Made by a program: the position numbers and the translations under genes. The notes under the pieces were generated by a model. The model made no database searches and was not told where the DNA came from. It saw nothing but the letters and a program-made list of their open reading frames with translations. DNA of 64,000 nt from NCBI GenBank assembly GCA_947652605.1, contig OX393576.1, forward strand, positions 55,714,966-55,778,965. Reading direction: 5' to 3'. This stretch comes from Elmis aenea. Its lineage: Eukaryota > Arthropoda > Insecta > Coleoptera > Elmidae. The stretch's first letter is position 1. Each line of letters opens with the position of its first letter. Of the stretch, positions 22,949 through 34,157 are shown piece after piece.

Positions 22949-24030
22949 TCGCGACCACGCGTTATCTATATTTTTGCGAAGAGATGGATGATTCTAAGAT
23001 TCTATAATAAAGCTTTTGCTTGTTGCATTTCTATGCACAATATACCTTAGCATTTCCATGCACAATATACCTTAATTTGCAATGTCACCGCTTACAACTG
23101 ATCGTAAAATATGCAAGAATGCAAAAATTGGAGTTTATTTAATTGGTACATCCGTTTTTATACCATGAGAAAGATCCAAAAATACTAATCGCTATTTTCT
23201 TCCACGATATTTAGTCGTGTTGACCAATAAATAAACATTTGTTTTATTTACTACGTAAAGAAATTTATAATGGCTAATAAACAGATTACAATTAATTACG
23301 TCTCATTATAATAAAATTAATAACCTTTACTCACATTTTCAAGTATTTTGCTTCTGTCATCAACAGACCCACCTTGTACAAATTCCGCACCGCACATGTT
23401 ACCACTTTTCAAAAAACTAAACGCTAAAACGCTCGTCCTAGGCGATCGATCATTTAGCCGATAAAATAAGACGAAACCACCAATCGCATCACGAGGAGAT
23501 GAACTAAGCTTTTTTATCACCTAAACTTATATTGAAATGTTGCATGCGATTATCGACTTTAAACGCTAAAATCTTGTTGTGATACTGATCCATATTTTGC
23601 TCCATCAAATATTACCACAATTTCAAAGCAACCGCCAACTAATTAGTTATCTACTATTAAACATAACAATAACAATTTTATGTGCAAACATAAACTAATA
23701 TAGCCTTAATAATTAGCTTAATAACAGTTCCAGCCGCTAAATGTACATAATTAATTATTTCACCACTAAAACACGGATTACGTGTTTAATAATTACATAC
23801 GTGATGGAATTGTGTAAGGTAAATTATAACATTGTTAACAATTATAGAAGCATAGTAATTAATCTAACGCTCAAACGATTTTGTTGCTGTCCGTTATGAA
23901 TGTCTAAAACTAATTTTCCGTTATCACATAACACGATTTAAAATATACGGGGTGTTCCAAACATGAAAAACCCAACATGAAAATTTCGCTATTCTGAAGA
24001 TCTGAAAAGTAAGTTAAATAGGGTGCTGAA
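22949..24030. other. Intergenic; one possible minus-strand exon
   Basis: A 67-codon minus frame (23520-23317) has less AT-biased codons than its surroundings and contains a good donor (AAAAT|GTGAGTA) near 23329. It lacks an ATG and any recognised family. It may be an unrecognised host exon or chance. Nothing else seen. Confidence 0.25.
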
Positions 24031-24760
24031 TTCAAATTTCGTCCTGTGCTTTTCGGTGTCGAGGTATTTTTGCTAGTTCTTGTACATATGTTTCTCCATC
24101 TTTTTCTATTATTGGCTAACTGTGGCACACCTGCTAACACCTTTTTATTCTAGTCTATGTCTCAATTCGTTTTAAAATTTTGTTCTTTGTCTTCCTTTAC
24201 TTAATTTCCGTCAAACTTCGTTTTTCATCCCATTTTTGCGACCTGCTTTCTAGAATGAGTAGTAAATGTCCCAGCTATCTTAATTGGTTTGTCTTCATTT
24301 TTTTAAATGTCTCTTACTCCTAGGCTCTTTCTGATTTTATCATTGCTTATCCAACCAATTGGTAGAAATAGAAACTGGAAACAATCATCACCTCGACACC
24401 TACCGTACAAGAGGTCAACGGTTAGTATATTATCCTACCAATGGGTTTATATTCTATTTTTCTTAAAAATCTCATCTTCTGCGTCTGTATCCTTTTTTAT
24501 GATTTTTGTTAGTGTCCAAGTTTCTAAGCTATGAATAAGAATTGGTACGACACTGCATTTATACTCGCGTCTTATTTGCTGTTTGAGATCTCCATCTTAC
24601 CTATCAAGCATTTATTTGTGGCGTAATAAAATATCGTCGCTCTTTTTCCAGTTTACCGTTCTCTGCAATTATCGTTCCTAAATATTGAAAATTTGATATC
24701 TGCTCTTTATTTTCTTGGTCAAGCCTGATTGAAACAAATTCTTCTTAAAATAGGAATTAT
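24031..24760 (-). pseudogene. Non-LTR reverse transcriptase remnant
   Basis: Minus-strand blocks read QISNFQYLGTIIAENGKLEK (about 24700-24640), then SVVPILIHSLETWTLTK with EDEIFKK, and toward 24050 NNRKRWRNIC. This is the FKYLG / ETWTLTK succession found C-terminal to the catalytic YADD in RTE-like polymerases. There are several stops and frameshifts and no catalytic core. Related to the remnant at 28255-29510. Confidence 0.65.
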
Positions 24761-25266
24761 TATATATCTCTTAGTTCTAAAGTTATTCAGGAAAACCAAA
24801 AGCAAAATTGTATCGGTTTTTGCATTATTCCTCTAATTTTTAGAGGTGTAAAACTATCTACTAAGACTTCTGTGAAGAATCTTCTGATTTGCAGCAAATC
24901 GTTTGCCACATGTTAATTATATTGGAAACGGTATAAGATTTTTCGTCTATTTTGAACTATTATCAACTTGGGTATTTCTTCTTTTTACCATGTTAAAGTT
25001 TTGCACTGGAAGGTAGAACATACAGTTCTAAATACAGTAATTTGTCGAATTTTAAATCTATATGAAATATGACCCAATAAGAATAAGCATGGCAGTTTCT
25101 TAAAACTTCTTTTGCATCTTCAAACATTTTTCTTGACCTCTTTAAACATTTTGTGATAGTAAATATTTTCATTTTGCTAAAATTTTGGGTAATATTTGAG
25201 ATCGCAAATGTAAGCTAACCGACCCTCCGTCGGGCGCAATACATTTTTTCACGCGTCGGTCGCAAT

Positions 25267-26223
25267 TAGGGATTGTAATACCGGTTTACCGGTAAATCGC
25301 AAAAAACGCTCTTCAAATTTTACCGGTAATTTGCAATTTTTTTACCGGTAATTCCGGTAATTCTGGTAAATTTACAATATTTTTCGAATCAAGATAAAAA
25401 TCAAATAATCAAAAAGAATTGACGTATTTTCAAGGAGAAAAAATAGGGGGAAATATATACAAATGGCATATGATTGTTTAATCACTACTTGACCAACAAG
25501 TGTAGAATCCGAAAAAGCTTTTTCCGCGGCTGGATTGTTTTCTACAAAAATTAAGTCGCAATTAGGAAACAACAGTTTAAATAAATTATGTTTTCTACGA
25601 GCTTATTTTTTAAGAAAAGTTTAATGTAAAAAATATTGTTAATAGTTTGATAATTTTTTTACGTTATAATTATCATTTTATATTTTATGTTCAGAATAGT
25701 TATATTTTCATGTGTTTTTTGTAATGCTGGATTATATTTTTTGTAATATTTTTGTTTTATATATATTATTATATTATTATATTCTTATTTTATGTTCTAT
25801 TATATCATTATTACATAAAAAAATATTACGTTGATGGCTGTTAACTGATATATTGTATGAAACTGATGGTTAGGCTTCAACTATCCCAATCAGTTCCATA
25901 ATAAATATGTAAATATATATAAATACTAACAATAAAAATCCAATACTATAAATATATATATATTTAATACGGTTCTCGGAGTTTATCCGCGTAATATTTA
26001 AATTGGCTCGATGTTTCGGCAAGCTATCCCTATAGGGATATGCGGATAAACTCCGAAAACTATATTAAAAATCTTAGTAACCGCAAAAATCTAAAAAGGA
26101 AAAAATATAATATAAATGTATATAATATTATGATTTACCGGTAAATTACCGGTAAACCGGTTTTGATTGAAAATTTTACCGAATTACCGGTAATTCAAAA
26201 AGTCGGTAAATTTACAATCCCTA
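25267..26223 (+). mobile_element. hAT transposon remnant with 8-bp TSD
   Basis: The termini TAGGGATTGTAATACCGG and its complement ending ACAATCCCTA are flanked by GTCGCAAT on both sides (25259-25266 and 26224-26231), an 8-bp duplication typical of hAT. Subterminal TTACCGGTAA palindromes recur several times within 150 bp of each end. The 957-bp element keeps only the C-terminal end of the transposase gene. Confidence 0.9.
25486..25624 (+). pseudogene. hAT transposase dimerisation-domain fragment
   Basis: The plus strand encodes PTSVESEKAFSAAGLFSTKI, continuing with KSQLGNNSLNKLCFLRAYF and a stop at 25624. This is the hAT C-terminal dimerisation signature (SVESE-AFS-AG and L-FLR). A stop precedes the Pro and no upstream catalytic region remains. 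Confidence 0.8.
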
Positions 26224-26860
26224 GTCGCAATGTATCAAATTGATACACACTTGACTTGACTTGAATTACCGGTGAAGGTATTGGGGTTTTTGTATAATTT
26301 TAATTTTTATTTAACTACTTATTGGGTTCCGCTCGAATGCATTTCATTATTTCATTACTTATTTATTGAAATGTAATTAAACTATGCTCTCTAAAAATGT
26401 TGACGAAAGAGAAAACATTAGTGACTGCATCGGGCGCAATTTATCAATTTGATACATAGTTAGCTCTAAGACTGACGCGAAGCATGATAGATATATATGT
26501 GTGTTTTTAATTGTTGTTAATTCCGTTTTGGTGGTCTGAACCTTTTTGGCGTTTCAGTAGGAGTAATTGGAAGACCCTTTATCTGAATAAACCCCTTAAA
26601 AACGAACTGTAAAGAATCTAACGCGTTGGGGCACAATGTATCAGTTTGATAAAAGATTATTTCTTTCTAAGCACACTGTAACAATAACAACAGTTTACTA
26701 TTTCTGAATGGTAGCTAGAAGGGGGTCAAAAAGGTACTGTACGGATAAAACCTCCCAACTCTCGCGTTAAATAATGGCGCAAAAAAAATTGTGCCTGTAT
26801 CATTTTTATGAATTGCGCCTGACTTCAAAATTTCGCAAATATTTTAACTATAATTTTATA
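26224..26860. repeat. Degenerate ~200-bp repeats with GGGCGCAAT
   Basis: GGGCGCAATNNATCAATTTGATACA-like blocks occur at about 25231 (interrupted by the hAT element), 26429 and 26628, with an inverted, degenerate one near 26780-26815. The spacing of roughly 200 bp between the last blocks suggests an old tandem array into which the hAT element inserted. Confidence 0.4.
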
Positions 26861-27339
26861 GATACTTAACCGAAAATGAACAAGATTCTAAGACTAACAA
26901 GTAACAATTTTAGATTACATTAAAACTAGGATCGCAATTGACACGTTAAATAAACTTTTTCTTACATATATTTACAAAAGACAAACAAATCGATGGGTAA
27001 TTATAATTTTTTTAATATTATTCATGTGTTGGCTTATAATGCCTTTATACTCTGCTGGAAATAAGTCCACAATGACAGACCCGCACTTCGTAAAACGCAG
27101 AATATTTTCCCAAGGTATCAACACTGAAAACTTTTCTCTATAAGTGCATTTAAAGTAGGTATTTATTAAAGGCAACAAATGCTTTGATGTAAATACGCTT
27201 TAAAAGTTTTACAACAATTGCAAGCCACTTCTAAAACAGAACAAAAATTATTGGCCGAAACAAAAAAGGCGTTATTTTTGTCCTTCATCTAAAGATAATG
27301 AAACAAATATAGTTACTGTAGTTTTTTTGTAAACAACTA

Positions 27340-27570
27340 GAGTGGTCGCAGCGAGAAGTGGACTGTGACGCAGAAACCAAAACAGGTCCAAAGCGTTTAT
27401 TACTGCACCACCTAAAAACATCGGCCTGTCTCAGCAACGTGGTAATAACCTGTAAATCACAGTAGTCAAATTAAGTCCACTAAAAGTCAACGTTTTTAGA
27501 AAAGTCTAAATATCAATCGCGATCCCCTCTCTTTGCGCATCTCGCGGTCCACTTTTGGGTGCGATCACTC
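27340..27570. mobile_element. 231-bp MITE, TA flanked
   Basis: GAGTGGTCGCAGCGAGAAGT at the left is matched inverted (GTGCGATCACTC end) at 27570, about 30 bp imperfect, with CAGTCCACTT-type sequence just inside. TA lies directly outside both ends, as in Tc1/mariner-type MITEs. Confidence 0.7.
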
Positions 27571-28254
27571 TAACTGCCAACTGCCTTTGTACATTTGTAC
27601 CTAATCAAAGAATAATTAAGAAAGAATATTAGTATACTTTATCCTAAGCAGAATTATGAAAAGATCGTTGGCGGTGCTTTTAAATTACGCGTCATTTCTC
27701 AAAATAAATTGTTTTTCTTTTATAGGGTTTTACTCACAATCCATCAAAGTAGGCGTTGGAATAAATACATTACCTGCCAATACCAAACAATGCCTGATAT
27801 ATTTCTAGTCTAACAAAACTCGTTTATTTAAAATAAAATCTTGTCAGTTAAAGAAAGTTATGTAGGTGTTTGCATTTCTATGTATTCTTCTTTGAAACTG
27901 TAAGGTACGACGCATATTTCTGAGTAGAATTTGGCAATAAATTATATTAAAATTATTATTAGTTTTTATGGTGTAAGATTTATTAGCTTGCTTGTAATAA
28001 ACCTCAGTTTGCAAATACTGTTGTTCTTCATAAAGTAATCGAAAGAAAATAAGACATTTACAAGAATTGTGTGATAATGATAAATCTCATATTTATTGCT
28101 ATTTTTTTTCGGACACAGCAAAATAGGGAGGCACTTAATAAATATTGAAATGCCATTAATAGTCACCAATTGTTGCATATGCTGATAAACTATTAATGTG
28201 AATGGTGGGTCGAATAAAAAAAGTTTTGCCGTCCCAACACTTTTTCTGCTTCTT
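27571..28254. other. Intergenic, nothing recognised
   Basis: No gene recognised. A minus-strand open frame (27966-28301) has no family likeness. Confidence 0.35.
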
Positions 28255-29510
28255 AATAATTGGGTTCTTTTATGCCTTTTGGTATCGAGATACATTTTCA
28301 TAGTTCTTCATTATGTTTGTCCACCTTTTTCTATCTTTCTCTAACTTGGGCACCCCTCTTTAAATTACTTCTCTTTCTTCCAGTATATGGTCTCACTTTA
28401 TTTTGTTCTCGGTTTTTTCAACTTTATTTCCCTATAGTTTTTATTTTCGCACCTTATTTTCTGGTATGCGTAATAGTTTTTCCAGTCATCGTTGTTGGAT
28501 TGACTATATCTTTAATTTACATTTCCACTTGTAGGCTTTTCCAATTTTATTATCGCTGATCCTATCAATTACTTGTATATTCTTCTTAAAAATCTTACCT
28601 ACTTGATCTGTATCGTTTTTTATATCTAAGTACAGTGTTAAGCCCGTGCGATACGGTATAAATTTCTGTATTAAAATCTACACCAAATATTATACAGAAA
28701 ATCTTATATCGTGTCATACAGATTTCTCGTGCAAAATTCTTTATATTTTCTTGCATGTACAAGCGTTCCATGCAGTTTCTTGTACAGAAAATACTATAGG
28801 ACTTGTTCTATTTTCATGCGTTTTGATACAGAAAATGCGTGCTACAGACGCGCATGAAGTTCGTGAATAATGGCGACTAACAGCTGATTTTGAACATCTG
28901 CAGCTAAAGGAAATATGAACAGTAGAAATTCCTGTAAACAGTTAATTCTTGGGAATCCGAAGCAGGATGTTGTTATTGTTTAAAATGGCAATTACAAGGG
29001 ATAAATACCTTGTTTTAAGAGTGAGCGCATATCTGTTTTTATACTGTTTAGGCGCATATGCATGGGCAGTAACTTGTACTCAAAATTGTACCAGTGTCAC
29101 ACACAGTTTCAAACGAATGGAATTCTGGACTGAAATCTGTACAAGAAAAACAATACAAGATATTCTGTATTGATTTCTATACAGAAATTTATACCGTGTC
29201 ACACGGGCCTTACAGTTCCAATTATTGGGACATATACTGCATTAAATACTCTACCCTTTGTTAATTTTTGAGATTTTAATTTTACTCTTTAAACAACTAT
29301 TAATAGTATGGTCAAATGTCGTCGCTGCGATTATTCTGCTATTCACATATTCTACAATTATTGTTCCTATACAGGTGAAATTTTCTATCTGTTTTATTGT
29401 TTCTTGTTTTAACAAAATTGAAACCGTTAGATGGTTTTGCTATAACCATTGCCATTCTCATTGTTACTTTAATGATCATATTGTTTATTTTTTTGACTTG
29501 GCCCATACAT
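28255..29510 (-). pseudogene. Non-LTR reverse transcriptase remnant, interrupted
   Basis: On the minus strand the stretch 29500-29212 reads KQIENFTCIGTIIVEYVNSR, corresponding to the (Q/E)I-NFKYLGTII segment. The continuation below 28640 matches the DNA of the related copy at 24.0-24.76 kb. A MITE (28640-29211) splits it. Many stops; non-functional. Confidence 0.55.
28640..29211. mobile_element. MITE with GCCCGTGYGAYACGGTATAA ends
   Basis: The left end AAGCCCGTGCGATACGGTAT and right end (inverted AAGGCCCGTGTGACACGGTA) are about 35-bp terminal repeats with TTTCTGTA inside. The outer flanks ACAGTGTT and ACAGTTCC may be a decayed 8-bp duplication. Several internal CTTGTACAGAAAAT-like repeats occur. 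The element is inserted in an RT remnant. Confidence 0.8.
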
Positions 29511-30355
29511 TTATTTATTACACTGTTAGTATTTTTCTATAGTTGGAAGCATGAATCACCACATCATCTACAGAAGCCAGTTTATATACCTCAGTAGCGT
29601 ATTCAAGAGAAAAATAAGGGGGGTCGTACCACCCCTCAGGAATTAGGTATATTAAACTAGAGACATAGGTAAATCTCAGCTGGGCGTGTCCAACCAATTT
29701 TATAAGAAAATTCTTATAAATATATTGATACATCTTACAATTCCTGTTTGTGTGTAAAGTTCAACAAGTAAAAATCCATTTAAAAGGCTCTTTCCTTTAT
29801 TAACCTCTCTCCATCTTGCCTGCGCTACTGATAAAACTTAAAAAATCTTATGGAGTATATACGAGCCGTCATTGTTTAAATATATGGATACATATACATA
29901 TCTACATCTTTCACAATGATTATGAAGTAGTAAATCATAAAAACATTTTCATGAATACAAATTTATTGCTGAGAAAATAATGAACTTGTAGTATTTTACG
30001 TGCATTTTTTGTTGTTGTTATTGCGAGTCAGTATAATTTGCATGCAAAATGTTTTCAGACGCCTTGTGTTTGACAGTAAAATTCTTTTAAACTGTCTAAT
30101 ATATTCTGCTTCCCTCCTGGGACTTAAAGTTTTCCAGCCGGCAACACACATCTCAAATTCATTCCTTAATAAATATTGATCTGTGAAAACATTACACTAA
30201 AAACAAAGTTGTGAACTAATAATTGAATGAATAAAAAACCACTAAAAAGTCACTTAGAATTAAAATGTTAAAATGTATTTCTATCAAAAAAGTTAATTGA
30301 ATTGTTAGTGCGTTTACATTGACTGAAATATTATCGAGTGTTCAATAATAAACGT
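29511..30355. other. Intergenic, nothing recognised
   Basis: No gene or repeat pair recognised. Confidence 0.35.
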
Positions 30356-30452
30356 GGGCTACAAATTGGGGCAATTAGTCAATTTTAAAAAGAAAGTAAA
30401 AGGATTGACTAAGTATATTAAAATTATGCAACTTTGCCTCAATTTGTAGCCC
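30356..30452. repeat. 97-bp hairpin element
   Basis: GGGCTACAAATTGGGGCAA (30356) is matched by TTGCCTCAATTTGTAGCCC at the far end, with a further TTGACTAA / TTAGTCAA pairing inside. It could be a very small MITE or a structured transcript. Confidence 0.6.
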
Positions 30453-30573
30453 TTGAGTTAACACGATGTTTTTATCTTCCACTGTACCATAGTTCAGACA
30501 AAATACAAAACGAAGTGTTTTGTAATTATATTATGCTTTGGCTGTTGTGATATAGATGTCAGCAAAAATTCTT

Positions 30574-30746
30574 AATTTGTGGATTCCAGATTTGACCTTT
30601 CCAGCGATGAACGATTCCCGTGTTGCATGGTTCCATCGCTGCATGATTCCTGCGTTGAATGATTCCAGCGTTGAACGATTCAAGATTTGAATGATTCTAT
30701 CGGTGCATTTTCTAGATTTGAACATTCCATATTTAAATGTTCCAGA
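30574..30746. repeat. 16-bp minisatellite
   Basis: About eleven degenerate units of the form GATTCCAGCGTTGAAT follow each other with a 15-16-bp spacing. Confidence 0.8.
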
Positions 30747-30984
30747 TATAAATGGCTTACCGTCTAATATTTGCAAAAAGCATAGATATACTGCATTAAT
30801 CCCTGCAGCTTATGCTTTCCAAGTAAGTACTATCGACTATAATATCCTTAATAGTCAAGGGTACTATCAATATTATTTCCGCAGAGCTGGTTTCCTTCTG
30901 TTTCCTGTACTGCAACCTATTGGTCTATCATACCCTCTGGTGATAGCTCCTTAAAGGAGGCCTGTGTTTTTGAAAAACTTGGGG

Positions 30985-33499
30985 ATTTTTTTTTTTTTTA
31001 AACTACGCTTGTGGCGTTCTTAAATATTAAAACTGGTCTATAGAGATCAACCATTAATTTATTTCTCAGATCTTAGGACTAAAAACTTAAATTCTAAAGT
31101 TCACCCATTGGTGTCCTTGAGTTTCTGCTAATTTGCACACGGCACTATACTTTTCACACTGTACTCTGCTTTTTGAACACTTAAACTAACTCATGCGGCT
31201 TTGTTCTCTTCAGTCTTCTGTTCAGGTCATTTACATCGAGAAGTTGGATTGCCTCGATGTTAACGTGCTGATTTAGTCTCGCCTCATGTTTAGCTGCATA
31301 TCTTCTAATTTCGCTGGCCACATCCTTGATACCTAGATCGCGATGAATGTCACAGTTGCGTACGTATACGTACCATGGTGCATTGACGATGTTACGCAGC
31401 ACTTTATTTTGAAATGTTTTTTATTGTACTTATATCACTGTTTAGCACACCCCCATAGTTGTATGCCATACGCCCAGACTGGTTTTAAGATCTGATTATA
31501 TATCAATATTTTGTTGTATATTGACAATTGGGAATTGCGTCCCAACAGCCAATATAATTTCCTATATTTTAGACCCAACTCAGTTCTTTTCTTTTTTACG
31601 TGTTCCTTTTATCTTAGTTTAGCGTCAAGTGTTATTCCTAAATATTTTGCAGTGTTTTCGTAAGGAACAGTATTACCATTTATTGTGATGGGCAACGGAT
31701 TCCTTTTGTTTTTGTTCGTAAAATTAATGTGAGTTGATTTTACCTCGTTTAATTTTATCTTCCATTCCCTGGTCCAATTGAATATCTGGTCACTGGCTAG
31801 CTGAAGTTTATTTGTCGTGACTTCTATGTTCTTATCAACTTCTAGGATTGCAGTGTCATCTGCGTACGTGGCAATAGTCACAGTTTTTAATTCTGGCAGA
31901 TCAGCTGTATAGAGCAAATAGAGGATCGGCCCAAGGACGCTGCCCTGCGGTACTCCAGCTCTGATATCCTTCAGCTCCAAATACTCATCTTCTTGTTTTA
32001 TTCTAAATAATCGATTGGATATGTATGATTTCAGTAATTTGGCATATTGTTGCGGTAGCAATTTATTAAATTTGTACACAAGCCCTTTGTGCCAGACCTT
32101 ATCGAAGGCCTGGGCCACATCTAAAAACATAGCTGAGCAGACTTGTTTGTTTTCTAACGCTTTCTCTATGACATCAGTGATCCGATGTACTTGATCTAGT
32201 GTGCTATGTTTATCTCTGAATCCAAACTGATGATTTGAAATCAGATTTTTTCTTTCGATGATAGGTTTTAGTCGTTTTAGGAATAGTTTCTCGAATAATT
32301 TGGATGTTATTGGAAGCAATGATATAGGTCTGTATGAATTAATCTCATTAGGTGGCTTGCCTGGTTTTTGCAGCATTATAACTTCTGCTACCTTCCACAC
32401 ACTTGGGACATGTTTCATTCTAAAGGCTGCATTAATTAGATAGGTTAACATTACAATGCCTTTCCTCGGTAGTTGCTTTAAGATTTCGCCTGTAATTAGG
32501 TCAAAACCTGGCGCTTTTTTGGGGCTAAGGTTGCTTTTGATTTCGTTTGCAACCTCTTTTGGTGTGACTGGTAGTATTGCCTCATTTTCCTGATTCACAA
32601 GTTCCTGTTCTAGATTATTAGAATGCATTTCATTGGGTTTGAAGATGTTTTCAAGGTAATCTGCAAATACCTCAGATTTTTTTTTGTTATCTCTTGCCCA
32701 CTGTCCGTCTGGTTTTCTTAATGGCGGCACTTGTGCTATAGGTCTTTTCAATTTTTTGGTGGTTTTCCACAGTGAGTATTCAGTGTCTTTACCTGCTGTT
32801 AGGCCTCTTAGGTAAATGTTAATTGACTCTTCTTTTATTTTTAATATGTTTCTTTTTAGCTGTTGAGCTTTGTTGTTAAGTATGGTTTTATAAGTAGGAT
32901 CTCTGGTTTGTTGCCATTGCCGTCTGGCTTTTCTTTTCTCTTTAACCAGTTCCCTGATTTCCTTTGGATAGTTAATTCCAATAGTTTTGACAGTGCTTGT
33001 TCTGGTGTTGTTCCATGCTACATTTTGTATAGTACTGGTGAACTTTTCAGCTTCTGTTTCCAGTTGCTCAATCGTCCGTAGTTGTACATTAAGATTAATT
33101 GCGTTGTCTAGTTCTATTTTGAAGCTCTCCCAGTCGGTTGTTTTGTTAACAAGGGTCGGTCTACTTTTCTTTTTAATTATTCTCTCACTCAGTGTTATTA
33201 TTACTGCTGAGTGATCCGAGCTTGAATCAAAGTTTTCTTCAACATCTATGAAGTTAGGTGTTACTTTCCTAGAAATGAAGAAATCTAGTAGGTCGGGTAT
33301 TTTTTGTGGGTCTGATGGCCAATATGTTGGTTTTCCAGTAGAATGATAGTTACAGTTTAATTCTCTAATTGCCTCTCGCAGATGATTGCCTTTGGTGGTA
33401 ATCAGTCTTGATCCCCAGTCTTTGTGTTTGGCATTAAAATCTCCACCTATTATTTTATTTAAGAGTGTTTTTCTTAACTCTTCTTGGTTGTTTTTTTTT
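30985..33499 (-). mobile_element. 5'-truncated Jockey-like retrotransposon
   Basis: A minus-strand non-LTR element of about 2.5 kb. It enters inside the endonuclease domain near 33499, runs through the reverse transcriptase and C-terminal region (to about 31181), and ends in a poly(A) tail seen as a T-run at about 30985-30998. The 5' truncation and 3' tail are typical of target-primed integration. It is the youngest-looking coding repeat in the window: one stop and about two frameshifts over 2.3 kb of coding sequence. A target duplication was not recognised because both edges are homopolymer-rich. Confidence 0.85.
31181..33499 (-). pseudogene. Jockey-like ORF2: endonuclease + reverse transcriptase
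   Basis: The frame is open from about 33499 to a stop at 31609. First the C-terminal part of the APE endonuclease (GGDFNAKHKDWGS; DLLDFFISRK; SSSDHSAVI). Then a linker, then the RT: APGFDLITGEILKQLP, SYRPISLLP, FLDVAQAFDKVWH (first catalytic Asp), AGVPQGSVLGP, and TYADDTAILE (YADD pair), with KYLGITLDAKL near the stop. Beyond it KLYWLLGRNSQLS and QLWGCAKQ follow in the same frame. After a frameshift, VLRNIVNAPWYV to RRLKRTKPHELV ends at 31181. The enzyme would nick target DNA and copy the element's RNA; this copy is broken by one nonsense codon, two frameshifts and the 5' truncation. High confidence for the family, moderate for the Jockey clade. Confidence 0.9.
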
Positions 33500-34157
33500 T
33501 CATTCCCTAAAGTCTACGCCGATCGTAGTAAGTGAGTGATAAGAAAACTATTTTTGTTCATTTAACCAAGTCGTTACCAGGAAAGCTAAAAATACTATGC
33601 ATAGGCATTTTTATTATTACCGAAACGGGTAGTTTTCTTTACTACTGCTACACTTGTAATTAGTTGGTAGTTGTTTTGCATTCTTCATACACTATAGATT
33701 AAAATGTTCTGCAAAAAAGTTTGTAATATGTAACTGACTTTATTTAAACAGACGTACTTATTACACAAACATAGCAATATTATTGGCAAACAACGCAGTA
33801 ACATTTTTTTTTAAGTGTGCAAGTGTACTTTTTACTGTTGTCCGTCATTAACAGATTTAATATCATGTATTTGTTCGTTTCTTTGGAGTAAAAAGTGTAA
33901 ACGAATAACATTAATATTTAATTTATTAGTACCTTTTTTGTTTCTTACCAATTAAATTAAACACATCCTGATTTTATTTTACGTGTGCTATATTTCAACT
34001 AACATAAATAAAAAACATATATATCTTAAAAACTCTCACAGAATTGTATTATATTCACTGGGTAGGTGATTAATATTTTGTTAAAAACTCTACAAAATCC
34101 TGGTTATAAATGTGTGTAGATCAATATTAAATGAAATTAAAAATAGTATTGTTACGA
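33500..34157. other. Intergenic, 3' flank of GH31 gene
   Basis: AT-rich sequence between the retrotransposon and the GH31 stop codon. It probably holds the GH31 3' UTR on the minus strand. No other gene seen. Confidence 0.4.
33974..33979 (-). terminator. Candidate poly(A) signal of GH31 gene
   Basis: AATAAA on the minus strand about 180 bp after the stop codon at 34158. AT-rich context makes chance matches common. Confidence 0.35.
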
